Assembly: GCF_964340395.1 (NCBI RefSeq)
Contig: NC_135570.1
Location: forward strand, 10,532,822-10,596,821
Source: Glandiceps talaboti
Taxonomy: Eukaryota > Hemichordata > Enteropneusta > Spengelidae
Direction of reading: 5' to 3'
Length of the DNA stretch: 64,000 bases
In this document: positions 51,740 to 64,000 of the stretch, in pieces
Position numbering within the stretch: position 1 is the first letter of the stretch
Layout of the letters: the number at the start of each line of letters is the position of its first letter
Notes under the pieces: model-generated
Database searches by the model: none
What the model was told of the DNA's origin: nothing
The model's input: only the letters and a program-made list of their open reading frames with translations
Program-made: the position numbers and the translations under genes

Positions 51740-51893
51740 TATCTTAGTTTCTCAACAGCTGGCTTTCCACTGTAGTAGCTCTTCCAAGAATACTAACTAC
51801 AGCTTGTCAATTATGCTTTGTTTTTACCTTAGTTTGTCAATAGCTGGCTTTCCACTGTAGTAGCTATTCCAAGTATACTACAGCTTGTCAATT
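51740..51893. repeat. 85-bp tandem duplication
   Basis: CTTAGTTT(C/G)TCAA(C/T)AGCTGG and TTTCCACTGTAGTAGCT...TACAGCTTGTCAATTA occur twice. Confidence 0.85.
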
Positions 51894-52124
51894 ACACTTC
51901 GAAATTTCAACTGATGATGTCACATGTCTTACAGCAGAAAAGTATCAAAATGGGGGTCACTGAAAGGTCACACGAATGCTTTCTCTGGCTTGATCATTTC
52001 ATGTAATATTCAGGGAATCTACTTTGTGTAACTCTCTATAGAATACATTGATTTATAGCCACAGTAAATATTTAATAACAAAATAATCATATACCGACTC
52101 ACAGTATATATTTTGTGCATGTGT

Positions 52125-52370
52125 GTAGAAGGGGGGGGGGGGGGAGATTCTTTAATGGAATGAATATTGTATATTATGGGCATTTTATTTGTATTTGTAG
52201 AGTGATGAAGTGTGAGTGGGCAGGTGTCCTCAAATCTACTTCATATGGGTATTTCAATTGTGTGTGTGTGTGCGTGCATGTGTGTGTGTGTGGGGGGGGA
52301 AGGCAGTTGTCCTCATGGAGTGGGCAATGGCATTTTATTTGTGTGTGTGTGTGTGTGTGTTTGAGTCTGG
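52125..52370. repeat. G-run and (GT)n tracts
   Basis: A G homopolymer near 52131-52144, GT runs near 52257-52290 and 52339-52360, and repeated GGCATTTTATTTGT blocks at loose spacing of about 80 bp. Confidence 0.8.
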
Positions 52371-52919
52371 GAGGGTTCTTATTGGATGGAATGGATATTT
52401 TATAATATTAAATATTACCAGTATTTTATTTGCGTGTGTGGGGAAGGGGTGTCATTCAATGCAATGATTATTTTCAAATACTGAATATCATAAGTACTGA
52501 ATGGGAGGGGGGAGGAAGGTAGGGAGGAAGGAAGGTTGTCATTTGAAGGATTGGATGTTTTGATAGATACTGTTCACGAGAGTGATTACATATATGTGAC
52601 CTGTTACCTGTACCTTCTATTTAAAGCCCTACAAATCACATATATCAATTCTGTAAAGATATTATTGTGTTGTGTAACATTGATGATACTCATACTATAA
52701 CTAGGTGGTCACTTATGATAATCATATTTTTTGCCAAAAATCATACAAAAAACAATGATTTCTCTTTTTTAAAACACAATTTAGACAAGAAAATGACAAT
52801 TTTTATTTTCAATATATTTTTTGATTGGTATTATTGTATGGCATGAAGTTGGGTGACAAAAGCTAACAAAAATACAAACACACAATTAACACAGACATAG
52901 ACATGTATAAACATTGGTA

Positions 52920-52937
52920 TATAGACAGAATCAGAAT

Positions 52938-52971
<34 letters not shown>

Positions 52972-53250
52972 CACATACTCAGAATCAGACAGGCAGGCAG
53001 ACAGACAGACACAGACATACTCAGAATCAGACAGACAGACAGACAGACAGGCAGACAGACACAGACAGACAGACACACATACACACAGACATATTCAGAA
53101 TCAGACATAGGCAGGCACACACTTAGACATACTCAGAATCAGACAGACAGACAGACAGACAGACAGAGACAGACAGATACATACAAACAGACATACTCAG
53201 AATCAGACAGACAGACAGACATGCATACACACAGACACACAATCAGAATC

Positions 53251-53291
<41 letters not shown>

Positions 53292-53410
53292 TGCATACAC
53301 ACAGACACACAATCAGAATCAAACAGAAAGACAGACATATTCACAGAATCTGACATGGACTAGACATACTGAGAATCAGACAGACAGACAGACAGACAGA
53401 CAGACTGCCA
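52920..53410. repeat. (CAGA)n array with an interspersed 20-mer
   Basis: CAGA tracts are separated by recurring (A)CATACTCAGAATCAGAC or CACAATCAGAATCAGAC, giving a compound repeat. A 179-codon plus-strand frame here is an artefact. Confidence 0.95.
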
Positions 53411-53627
53411 GACAGACACTTTTAATTCCATGTTACATGTAAGTGACTATATATATATATATATATATACATATATTGAACAAATCCATCATTATTAAGT
53501 TGTGTAGGATTTAGAATTCAACGTAGTGAAATGTTAGCATCTGTTACTGAAAAAAGAATTGAATTCTTCTTGTTAATATGGCCATCAAATCAGTGCCAGT
53601 ATTATGTATGGATCATGGCCTACTTAC

Positions 53628-53710
53628 CATAGAAGGTGACGAATTATGAACTCCTCAAAGCCATGGTTAGCTTTTGTATCAAACTGGATTTGCAGTTTAA
53701 TCTTGACAAA
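53628..53710 (-). other. Candidate 5' non-coding exon upstream of ZMIZ1-like gene
   Basis: The segment ends at an excellent donor (CTATG|GTAAGTA, 53628). The acceptor is probably GTGCACAG at 53711, though an alternative is ACTAATAG about 13 nt upstream. Joined to the 47534 exon it would form a 5' leader with two very short upstream ORFs. One starts at ACCATGG (near 53665) and codes for six residues. The other, four codons long, straddles the splice junction. One frame is open throughout (it includes KLQIQF and FEEFIIRHLL), so a coding exon of another transcript is also possible. Vertebrate ZMIZ1 has several 5' UTR exons. The donor is seen; the assignment is inferred. Confidence 0.4.
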
Positions 53711-54079
53711 CTGTGCACTGGCACTATTAGTAACACACACATAGCAACAATGAAAACACAAATTTGACAAGTTTCATAATTCTAAGTATAAGGGTGGATA
53801 TGTTTTATATTTCTAAACAATGACCATAAAGGCTGTTGAACAGCACGTGTACTACTACTGATTTTGCAGCTGTTTACAAAACAGATAACGTAATATTGAC
53901 CAGAATAGTTTATAAATTAAAACTACCAATGAACGTTTTCTGACATGTCAAATATCATTTTGATTATTAAGCTATTATATATATGCATGGCTGATTTTAT
54001 AACAGCTTGTACAGCTTGGAGAATATATGCACACCAATAAGCAAAAAAATGTCAACGCTCTACCAACATATTTACTATA

Positions 54080-54700
54080 TTTAAATTCATTATATTTTAA
54101 CATTTAAATATTAGATTTACGATAAAATTTTGACATCAATTAATTTGTATGAATCTTTTACATGATTCTTGTCCAAAAGAAATTGCAACGTGATGAATTT
54201 TTTTTAGAAAACTAATCAAATATTTTTACTTTTAGACATCTTTTAATACTACATTAAATTCATAATATTTTAAGATTCAAATATTAGATTCATGATAAAA
54301 TTTGACATCAATTATTTTGAAATAGTATGAATCTTTTACACGATTCTTGTCCAAAATAAATGTAACGTGATGAATTTTTTTAGAAAATTCATTAAATATT
54401 GTTACTTTTGGACAATTTGGAAACTGCTCAATTGGTATGAATCTTTCGTTATTATAGTCTAAAATAAATAAATATGTGATATGACAAAGTTTGAACGATA
54501 AAATTTTGACAACAATCAATTGATATGAAACTTTTCTGTTATAAAAGTATAAAATAAATATCTGATGTCACAAAAATTAAAAAAAAATTAAATGTGATTA
54601 TTTTTAGGGTAAAATTTTGATACAACTTTAGTCATAAGAATATTTTCAATGATTACAGTTCAAAATCTGTGACGTACCACAAATTTTTTTTGAGAAAACG
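54080..54700. repeat. About 172-bp degenerate tandem repeat
   Basis: AAATTCAT(A/T)ATATTTTAA, GATAAAATTTTGACATCAAT, TATGAATCTTTTACA and GATTCTTGTCCAAAA recur at 54082 and 54256, with a partial third and fourth copy from about 54490. Confidence 0.75.
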
Positions 54701-57170
54701 CATTTTGTTGTGAACAGAGATTGTAAGAAAGTGATTGATACAAAACAGGTTCAATGTACTTTTAACATCAGATCTCAATACTGATAAGCAAATATTGAAA
54801 TAAATGTCAATAATTTGTGTCTGGTATCACTTGCACTGGTACTATTAGAGTAAACTTTGTGTGTATGTATATGTTTACATTAGTCTCCACACTTCTAAAT
54901 CTGTTTACACAAAGAGTTTGTTTTTCGGATATGCTGTCAATACCTTGTGTAACATAATAAACTAAACTGATATGGCAATTTTAGTTAATGTCATATCACT
55001 TTTTGTCCATTCAAATATTTTTTAGCTGCATCTGTTTTCAAATTATTCTGTCACTAAATTCTGTCAAGAAACAATGAGTAATCTTCATTTTTTTATGACA
55101 TATTCCTGATATGACAATATATATATATATATACCACACATATGAATATGAGTGTTTCGCTGGAGAGAACAGTGCTCGATGCAAATATTACTGGCAGAGC
55201 ATTATAGATTTAATTAAAAGAATAAGGATGTAATAAGTCGTTACTCAGAGTTTCACGATTGTTGCAATCATCGGACGACTATTGGTATAGTTCTATGAAG
55301 TCCCAGTTGAAACTGTTTTGTAATTTTATATATATATAATTATATATATATATATAATAAAGATTGTGGTACAGACCCTTTGTAAAGATGAATTTAAGAT
55401 TACATGTGTATAAAGACAACAGACACTTAGTTGTTAAAGTTAGTGGTCATCCAATAAACCAACATATATTTTGTTTAAAAGTCAGTGGTCATGTGCAATC
55501 TGATGAAAATCTCATGTAGTGAACTTGGTGTGATGATTTACCACTCTTTCCTACTTTTATTGTTGCTTGTTCTTTTTTGTTCTGTGAGCGCCTTGTACCT
55601 AGTACATCTGACACAATACCATAGGAGTTCTCTCGTACAAAACACATGTAGGACAGGTTGTTCATGTTCCCATTTGCATTAAGACATTTCGTTTTGAGGG
55701 GTTGGGGGGTTGGGTTGGGTTTAAACTAAAACAAAGAAATTACGTTTCTTATGCGTCAGTTTTAAAATGACACAGCCCTAAGTAAAATTCATTTTATTTG
55801 TTGACAAACACAAGGTATAGTGTAGTGATCATTATCTTCTGACAAGTTGCCACCACCATATTCTATTTGTTTTATTTGTACAGTACCAGGGTTAATTTGT
55901 GGAAAAACTTGTGAAAAAATCATGTCAATTTCTGCTCAGCAACTAAAACATGTCTGTGTATACCTCTAATTATTGGCTAAATTATTGTAGCACGCTATTT
56001 CTGAGGCTCATGTGAGTGAAACACATGACTGTTTGCTTGAAGTCTATCAATCTATAATTCTTTTAGCTCACATAATTCCTTCCTTAAAATGTACTTTTGT
56101 TCTGAACTTTTTTCACCTTTGCCACCAATATTTTGCACTACAAATTGTATTTTTATGTAACTTTTTAGCACATAGCTACATAATTTCAGGTGGAGTTGGA
56201 AACGTAATATTTAATTAATTCAATTCTGAAAACTGCTGTAGTCATATTAGTATATATATATTTTTGTGATCAGTTGCAAATTTACCATAAAATTCATTTT
56301 CTTCTAACATTTCTTAGTAAAATCAAGAAATTTACATTGAATTTGACATTTTTAAATTCTAGAGCTTAGATTCTGTAAAATTCAAATTTTTTTCTCTCAT
56401 ATACACATTTTTCCTCTTTCTTTTTATTTTATCCATAACCGATACATATATATACTTCCCCTGAAACCATGAACGATATAAACGTCTAAATACATTTAAT
56501 GTAGTCCATAACTAATCAACAATGCTTTCTGTATAAAGCAGAGCTAATGTTTCGCAAGTAATCTTAAATTTCAATTAAAACATTTTCCTTCTGGTGTCGT
56601 CCATTTTGCCTCCAGTGATTAAATCCTGGTCTATCTTTGCAACTAAGAGGAGTGTTGTTAGATTTCATCTTTCTGTACTCTAGTAATATTTAAATATATG
56701 AAGAGGTCAAAGGTGACAGGTCAAAGTTGACAAATCTATTTTACCAATAACCAGATCTTTTTCTGTCTTTAACATTCAAATATTTGATTACAATTTGATA
56801 TTTATTACACTGGCCACAAGATAACACAAAAAATATATTTTCACCAAATTTGATTTTAGAATTGTGAGGATCCTAACGAGCTCTCTCAGTCATTCTATTA
56901 GAACTTTGAAAGCGGCTTAATGGATCGATGTGACGGTTATTTCAACGACCTAATAAAACAATTGCATGACTATATTGAATATTAATATTTAGTATTATAT
57001 TAATTAACTGTCAATCAAATTTGGTAATGCTAAGTTTTAATTCAATTATATGTACGTAATATAGTACAGAGACAGACCGACCGACAAACTGACAGACATA
57101 TAAATGTAGACTACAGGAGAAATAGATTACCAAGATGCACGCACATATCCACAAGCAAATACACATATGC

Positions 57171-57171
57171 A

Positions 57172-57220
<49 letters not shown>
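57171..57220. repeat. (CA)n microsatellite
   Basis: An uninterrupted CA run of about 50 bp. Confidence 0.95.
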
Positions 57221-57223
<3 letters not shown>

Positions 57224-57394
57224 CAATTGGACAGGCAGACAGAAAAATACTCAAAGACCTTGACATGGATTCTGTTGTTGCACCTGCTGCATACTGGTCT
57301 AAAATTAGATGAAAAAACATCCCTTGCTGACAGTTCATACAGTGAAATGAACTTAAAGCACTGGGTAAAACATGGTGTAGTAACACTCAAACAA

Positions 57395-57535
57395 ACAAAC
57401 AGAGAGAGAGAGATAGAGAGAGGTAAAGAGACAGAGAGAGAGACAGCGAGAAAGAGAGAGAGACAGTGAGACATGTACAAATAAACATACCAGCAAACTG
57501 GTGTATGGTGGACAGTGACACAAGGATACAAAGAT

Positions 57536-57574
<39 letters not shown>

Positions 57575-57766
57575 GGCAGGCAGGCAGGCAGGCAGGCAAA
57601 CAAACAGAGACACAAGCATGGTGACTGACAGACTGGTAGGATAGATAGAATGACACAAGGATACAAGATGGAAACACCCAAGGCAGACAGAAAGATAAGG
57701 ATACAAGTACAGCCAGAAAGAGCGAGACAAACACACTGAGACAGAGAGAGAGAGAGACACACACAC

Positions 57767-57805
<39 letters not shown>
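57395..57805. repeat. Compound (GA), (CAGA), (CAGG) and (TA) repeats
   Basis: GA-rich 57398-57475, CAGA/CAGG 57538-57598, GA 57738-57757 and TA 57773-57803. The 255-codon Ser/Leu/Cys frame on the minus strand across this region is an artefact. Confidence 0.93.
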
Positions 57806-57807
<2 letters not shown>

Positions 57808-58830
57808 AGACAAGCAAATCATACACATACAGTTTAATATAGGGAAATTATATGTGTTGATAAAGGCAAACCGTTCTGCATCAATATAGCACATTTACTC
57901 ATTATGTATTCGAGTCAGGTACCATGTTATAGCACAGTCAGCATGGTAGACATAGAAAAGGGGACTTGATTGTGATTGATGCGACAAAGACACGTTGGTT
58001 GCGATGATTGCACGACGGCAGTAACTACGATACTTTGATTGGCAATCCCTACGTTATCTCACTATACTCCCACTCACAAACAACTCACTCACTCTTCATT
58101 TGGTATGATATACGAAGCTCTTCAAACTCCCCTCGTTTTCAACACTGCTAATTTTTACCACAATCACCACAACAACTTGTCAATCTGTCAAGGCTGAATA
58201 GAAATCACACCGCAGCTAAAGGAGAGAGACTTTGGCAAATCATGGTTGAAATTCACACCTAAGATTTCCCATTTACGTAAGAAAAAACGTAACATAATTG
58301 AAAGAAATCAGTATTGTTTGTAAATATTTATGACATCAATATAAAGCAGGAAATTTTATGTCGGTTGCGATTACAAGTCCTGGATCGTGAAAATCAAGCA
58401 ATTGGCTACGATTGAAATCACCTGTCTTGACTGCTACAAGTAATTTGTTACATCTAACAGCAAAGATTTAGACATTCTACGAAGCACACATGACGAACCC
58501 CAAACTAAGAATTCCATAATCTTGGGGTCTGACAAATTACGTTGACTGCAAACTAACTTTTGTCATATCTATGTCAATTATATTTATCCAAATCATTGGA
58601 TTATTCACTGAGGAATATTTGATTATATATTTTTTTTCATTGCATGTACCTGTTCACGTCTAATTCACTAATTTTTGATCTGATATATATTACACTTTAG
58701 GTAAAATGTTATCATGTTTAAAATGTTGACAAATTAAGATACTGGTGTAAGATTGGATATACCCATGTGCTCACAAGCAGAAACGTGACATATTGACAGT
58801 CAATAGCAAAATGTGACTAAAACACATTAC

Positions 58831-58879
58831 CTTGACGACCTCTTCAGCAATTAGTGGAATATTGGTGAGATGAAAATCA
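58831..58879 (-). other. Exon-like segment, unknown
   Basis: This is 49 nt bounded by a weak acceptor (TGTAATTAAG) and a donor (CAAG|GTAATG). Phase 2 to 0 is the only open frame and reads DFHLTNIPLIAEEVVK. Its phase would fit the 53628-53710 segment. It is too short and its acceptor too weak for a firm call. Confidence 0.15.
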
Positions 58880-59114
58880 CTTAATTACAACTATGATTTC
58901 TCTGCTAAATGTAACTCCTGGCAGTGTGACACTTACATAGATTAATGCCTGGCTTTCACAAATATACACATTTATAAATTGTGCCATCTTGCATTGTATG
59001 TGGTGCAGTTTGTGGTGTCATTTCATTGGTTCTGGGTTCTGTGTGAGGTGGGTGTTAGTTGCTTGTCAAACGAGGGTCTGATTTCTATTCTAATTCACAT
59101 AGCACTCTAATTGG

Positions 59115-59400
59115 ATTAATGTGTCCCTCCCTATAAAATGGACACATCAATCTGGACTCTACCATTCTATATGGGTAGCGATTAATATGTCCCTCCCTAT
59201 AAAATAGACTATAAATCTGGACTCTACCATTCTAAATAGGTATGGATTTATGTGTCCCTCCCTATAAAATGGACACATCAATCTGGACTCTACCAATGGA
59301 CATATCAATCTGGATGTGACCATTCTAAATAGGTACAGATTTATATACTCTTCCGCATAAAATGGACACTTCAATTTGGACTCTGTTATTCTACATGGTT
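59115..59400. repeat. About 70-bp tandem repeat, four units
   Basis: GTGTCCCTCCCTATAAAATG, GACACATCAATCTGGACTCT and ACCATTCTA(A/T)AT recur. The sequence fades out through 59480. Confidence 0.85.
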
Positions 59401-59879
59401 ACAGATTTCCATTCATGTATCCTAGTCCAACAACATACACTATCAATCTGGCCCGTCCCATTCTAAATGGGTAGATATTTTAGTTAATGTGTCCCTCTCA
59501 TAGACATTAATCATACACAATACTATTCTACACGGATTTGAATTTCCAGCAATTTGTTAGTCTGTTTAAAATTAAACACGTTAACCTCAACTTTACTTAT
59601 CTCGCTGCTGTATCAATTTCTGTCAATACCACGTCAAACTTACTCTACATGACAAGTTATTTGTACCCCCTACAAAATTATGGTCTGGCTGTTCAGTTAT
59701 TATGCCTGGATGATTTTCTACCAAAGTTTAAACTTTTCTGAACAATTTGAGAATTTCACATTTACGATTGAAGGACATTTCATTTTCTAAGTTATTCAAT
59801 TTAACCCAGCCTTATAGGTAAATTTTAGGCAAAAATTTATCCGATGATTTTCAAGAACCAGAGTGACTGAGTATGGAAC

Positions 59880-60085
59880 AAGTATACCAACGCCCCTATA
59901 CAAAGAATGGTACTGCTAATTCAGGAACTAAGGGTGGGGGTGGGGGGGTAATACACTAGTATACTAACACCCATATACAAAGAATGGTACTTCTACTTCA
60001 GAAACTAAGGGCGGGGGGGGGGGGGGAATAAACTAGTATATTGACACCCCTATACAAAGAATAGTACTTCTAATTCAGAAATTAA
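59880..60085. repeat. About 85-bp tandem repeat with G-runs, three units
   Basis: TATACAAAGAATGGTACT, TCAGAAACTAAGGG(T/C)GGGGG and ACTAGTAT recur. G-runs of up to 14 lie in the second and third units. Confidence 0.88.
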
Positions 60086-60644
60086 TAGGAAAATTACTTT
60101 CGTGCGTAAATATTTCATTTTTTCATTTCAGTAGATATTTGACAAAAATCTATAGCGTATGAGACAGAGGTCACATCAGGTCATACCTTACAATTATTTT
60201 CACTCTCAAAGTTATGGATATTTATTTTACTATATTGTAGACAAGTTTGTACTATCTATTAACAATTACATACATGGGGATGACATACACAAGAAATCAG
60301 GCCGGTGACAAATTGAAAGCGAAAAAGCACTTTCTAACCACGCAATTACATATATTAAAGGTAAACATAAACTTCAAAATTCTGAAGTGATTATCTACGT
60401 CTGTTTACCAAGAGTATATGTCTTTATTTGAATAATGTTGCATTTTACAGCCAATTAGATGATCACATTAAATTGATATCGGTCATCAAGAGAAGACGAC
60501 ACAACTTGAATAATAAAGTATACGTCTTTAGGGTTTACCAATATATGCAAAACATCAAAACAGAGTGCTAGACTTCTGAACCACACTATATCAAAACAGC
60601 AGTCAGCAGTACAAACCATTCTCTGATTAATAAGCATATACAAC

Positions 60645-61010
60645 CTGCCAAACTTATCAATTTCCTTGCAATCTCTTCCTACAACCAAACCAACCAATCA
60701 GTTTCCTTGCAATCTCTTCCTACAACAAAACCAACCAATCAGTTTCCTTGCAATCTCTTCCTATATCCAAACCAACCAATCAGTTCCTTGGAATCTCTTC
60801 CTATAACCAAACCAACCAATCAGTTTCCTTGCAATCTCTTCCTATAACCAAACCAACCAATTAGTTCCCTTGCAATCTCTTCCTACAACCAACCAACCAA
60901 CCAACCAACCAACCAACCAATCAGTTTCCTTGGAATCTTGCCTACAACAAAACCAGCCAATCAGTTTCCTTGCAGTCTTTTCCTACAACCACACCAACCA
61001 ATCAGCTTTC
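60645..61010. repeat. About 41-bp minisatellite, eight copies
   Basis: The unit is CAGTTTCCTTGCAATCTCTT, then CCTACAACCAAACCAACCAAT. One copy holds an expansion of CCAA (60888-60918). Confidence 0.93.
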
Positions 61011-61683
61011 TTTGATGATGGGATATCTAAAAGTAGTTCAAGCTGACTCTCATACTGAGACCATCAAAACATAAATACTGGCAAGGGTGATAAAGGTACG
61101 TCTACATATAGTTTAAGCTGACACTTATAGAGAGAGAGACTCATATTCCACGTGATTGGGTCCAAATATTCAATTCTCTTATCCAGGATTTTAAAACTGT
61201 ATTTTCAGAAGTGAATGTTTCATTCCCAATGTAAAGTATATTGCACAATCTGTATAAACGATGTGCTGAGGTTTAACATGTCTCAATTGGACAGGGAACA
61301 TTAAGAGTACGAAAGGATTTAGATTGTCGACTGTCGTTGAATGAAATCATAGGTTGTGAGACTGTTGGACGAGAAACGTGGGTTACAAGGATAGGCAAAG
61401 TAATCAGCACACAAATTTCATCTCTGGATGTCCTCATTTATTGATTAGTGAATTTCATGTGGGGGAAGAATGGCCATCTTAGTAATCTCCATATGACCTC
61501 AAGCACTAGCCCATTATACAGAGTACACTTTGAAATGAGTGGGGAGGGATTGAATAGTGGTGAAATATTCCACAAAACTGACATCTATGAGTCAACTGAC
61601 ATTTCATTGAAATATAATTCTATCACACAGGATTTCTTTGTGATCTGATGATGGCAATCTATAAGGGGTATAACAACGTTGCT

Positions 61684-61731
61684 AAACAAGTATGTAACTT
61701 TACCGTGAAACAAGTATGTAACTTTACCGTG
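61684..61731. repeat. 24-bp perfect tandem duplication
   Basis: AAACAAGTATGTAACTTTAC plus CGTG occurs twice without change. Confidence 0.92.
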
Positions 61732-63111
61732 TGGTCTACAAGAAACAATATCACAATACACATAATTACTACACTTGTATTTTTTCAGTAAATATAACAT
61801 GATGACATCATTAACTAATTATGTCCTCGGAGGTGGAGATTTTTTTTATTGATGGGGATATTAACCATGCCCAAACCCACTAAATAATCCAAAAAGAAAA
61901 TGATATCCAGACACAGATACAAAAGAGTTGGAAAACTAACTAAAAGGTCACTGGATGGTGATAAGTTAGAAAGAATATCAAGAAGTCTTTTTAATGTTAT
62001 TATCTGTTATAAACAGAAATTTACTCAGGAAAATATGAATATTTCCGGATATTGAGATAATTTGATATTCAGACAATGCTGGCTAAATAAATATTTCCTG
62101 ATTCAGTGAATGCAAACATGATATTGAGAATCAAATTAACCGTTTCGAGTTGTATGAAGTAGCTCACTGTTTTTCAGACCTGACATCCCTATCGCACATC
62201 ACAAGTTAGTTTAGTCCATGCATTGTTTATGAGTCAGAGTTATTCTATTCTGAAGGAAAACAACACAAAGGGGTTGGAGGCTTGATACATTATTTTTAAA
62301 GACATAATTTAGTACAGAAGTTTTGAAAAAGGAAATGATTTGAATAATCATATTGAGTTCAGAAGTAATATTTTATATATATACACTAACAAATTACAAA
62401 ATAATCTCAGCGACACTTTTTAGTGTTTGCTATTTGAAAAGGTTTGACAAAACTCTACAATTTATCTTGTTGAATACCAATCACTCACCCAAAGTCAGAC
62501 CTGTACTCAAGTCCCCCCCCCCCCCCATCCCAACAATACCACATTCCCAAGACCCTGTTAGTCCTGCAACCCCTACCTCCTCTATATCATGGTCCCCTAC
62601 CCACCAGCTAGCCAGTTGAGAATGATATTAATTTTCATACATCTATCACTCTGTATATGTAACTTTGTTGTTGAACTTCTAGTAAACAATGACTCATCGT
62701 GAAATATGTTGAAATATGTCAAAAAACAAGACTCAAACTGACATTTCCTCAGTGTATTAATTAAACTCTAACTAATAATTTGTAAACAGTTCTTTTTCAA
62801 TAGCGTGACTCAAGCTGTGTCAACAAGTATTTCACTTTACAGGAAAACAAGTTTATAAATCATCACATTCAATACGACAATGGCGTTGTAGAACATCTGA
62901 CTTATACCAACTCCATGTTAATAGATTTCAGAAACAATCATATCAGTTGATAGCTGCTATGGAGATTTATCAAGGTTGCTAGGCATTTCAATAATAATGT
63001 TGTAATTTTCTATGACATCAATTACTTTTTTTTGCAAAACCAAACAGACTTCATTTCCATGGTTGATTTAGTTTACTACCGCGGTTGCTAAGGACTTTCT
63101 GCATCACTAAC

Positions 63112-63702
63112 CTTTTCACCACTGATTCCTGCTATTGCCAATGCGCAAGCACTAGAGAAATAAATTCTATGGTCAATCAGTAGTCACACTTGTTGCAAAG
63201 TATAATACCACGGTAGCAGTCTTTGTGGGTGTAGTCATGGTTACTAGGGATTTTGGTATGTTTGGAATATTCAATTCATGTATGTTTGGAAAGATATATA
63301 AGTTAGGCAGTTGCTATGGGTGCTGTCATGGTTGCTAGGGTTTAGTGTCTACTTTGGAATACTCAGAATTGTTTGGTCAAAGAAAATGTAAGTTCAGTAG
63401 TTGCTATGGGTGAAGTCCAGGTTGCTAGCAGTTTGGTCTCTGTTTTGGAATTCATGTACAGTACTTATTTCAGACTTGTTTGGTCAAAGAAATGTAAGTT
63501 CAGCAGTTGCTATGGGTGCAATCATGGTTGCTAGGTCTTTCATAGTGACATTATGGATTTTGATTTTCTGCCGTCTTCTGTAACTTACAATTTGACAATC
63601 TGGACATCAAACTTTTACTAAAAACTCACATCATAAGTTGTGCTAAAAATGTGTAAAAAAATGCTTCATTTCCATCCAAACTGCTGGTTTGATATCCACA
63701 AA
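63112..63702 (-). other. Exon-like pair of unknown transcript
   Basis: Two segments have matching phases. The first, 63702-63630, has 73 nt, acceptor GTGTGTACAATAG, donor GAT|GTGAGT, and contains GNEAFFYTFLAQLM. The second, 63151-63112, has 40 nt, acceptor TTTATTTCTCTAG, donor AAAAG|GTTAGT, and encodes ACALAIAGISGEK. A further segment ending at 63925 (donor TTG|GTGAGC) would join the first in phase. No family is recognised. The intron between them is built of tandem repeats. They could be exons of a neighbouring minus-strand gene, ZMIZ1 5' leader exons, or chance. Confidence 0.22.
63235..63550. repeat. About 100-bp tandem repeat, four units
   Basis: AGTTGCTATGGGTG...GTCATGGTTGCTAGG, then TTTGGAAT and GTTTGGTCAAAGAAA...GTAAGTTCAG(T/C)AG, recur. 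It fills most of the gap between two exon-like segments. Confidence 0.85.
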
Positions 63703-64000
63703 CTATTGTACACACAAACAGAAATTTGTAAATTTAGAAGCAAGTCAATATTCGAACACCCATTGAAGCAAATTTTCCTGATGTAATACAAAGAGAGCAT
63801 TTTCAAATAAATCTCCCATTTTGAAAAAAAATAATTACATTCTTTAAAGTTCTCTTTGCCATTCTATTTTACTTTTAATCATTTAAACTCAGTTCCTTAT
63901 TTGAGATGAGTAAGATGAGCTCACCAACCATCTCCAAAATGTCTATCTTTTTTCCAAACAAAAAGATGTACATACTCATCCCAGAAAACCTCTACATTTC

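Larger units (their letters stand above)
47535..64000. other. Region upstream of the first coding exon
   Basis: This probably contains 5' UTR intron(s) and promoter of the ZMIZ1-like gene, and possibly part of a neighbour. I see no CpG island or clear core promoter. Outside the repeats and candidate exons listed, the stretches 50000-51100, 55500-57000, 57850-58800 and 61750-63100 hold nothing recognisable. Confidence 0.5.

Noticed and set aside
57127-57894. 255-codon minus-strand frame rich in Leu, Ser and Cys
   Set aside because: It consists of CAGA, GA, CA and TA microsatellites and has no unique protein segment.
60455-60697. 80-codon minus-strand frame
   Set aside because: It starts inside the 41-bp minisatellite, and the rest has no recognisable motif. 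An internal GTAAAC donor alone is insufficient.
62480-62560. Minus-strand donor-like GTGAGTGATT next to a C-run
   Set aside because: Every phase compatible with the neighbouring exon-like segment meets an immediate stop.

Overview
This is animal (metazoan) nuclear DNA, AT-rich and gene-poor, with short coding exons separated by long introns full of simple repeats, minisatellites and small DNA transposons. There is no sign of bacterial gene organisation. The one gene I can identify is on the minus strand. It is an orthologue of ZMIZ1/ZMIZ2, a PIAS-like transcriptional co-regulator (tonalli in flies). Five consecutive exons, about 200 codons, encode its N-terminal TPR-like domain and the start of its low-complexity region. 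Splice phases agree at every junction. The protein is clearly diverged from the vertebrate form, and the large MITE, tandem-repeat and CR1/L2-like retroelement load suggests an invertebrate bilaterian. I cannot name the species.

Layout, right to left because the gene is on the minus strand. 64000-47535 lies upstream of the first coding exon. It contains microsatellites, minisatellites, one good candidate 5' non-coding exon (53628-53710) and some weaker exon-like segments. 47534-47406 is the exon with the start codon, followed by exons at 46669-46556, 43708-43603, 4652-4517 and 3465-3341. The gene continues past the left edge, so its proline-rich region, SP-RING and transactivation domains are outside the window. 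The intron between 43603 and 4652 is about 39 kb and holds most of the window.

Inside that intron, on the same strand, I find a phase-consistent chain of seven short exon candidates (10830 down to 8337). They would encode a 164-residue protein with an N-terminal signal peptide. I recognise no family. If real, it is a nested gene inside ZMIZ1 and the most interesting object here, but it rests only on reading frames and splice-site consensus.

The rest is repeat biology. There is a 1,013-bp PIF/Harbinger-like element with TTA target duplications, several MITE families present in two or more copies, 3' remnants of CR1/L2-like non-LTR retrotransposons, and many tandem arrays. The most striking arrays are a 33-bp satellite of about 38 copies with a higher-order unit, and 12 head-to-tail copies of a 38-bp unit within an intron of the putative nested gene. 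The longer open frames on either strand inside CATA, CA, CAGA and minisatellite DNA are artefacts of repeat period and are not annotated as genes. I saw no rRNA, tRNA or CRISPR array.
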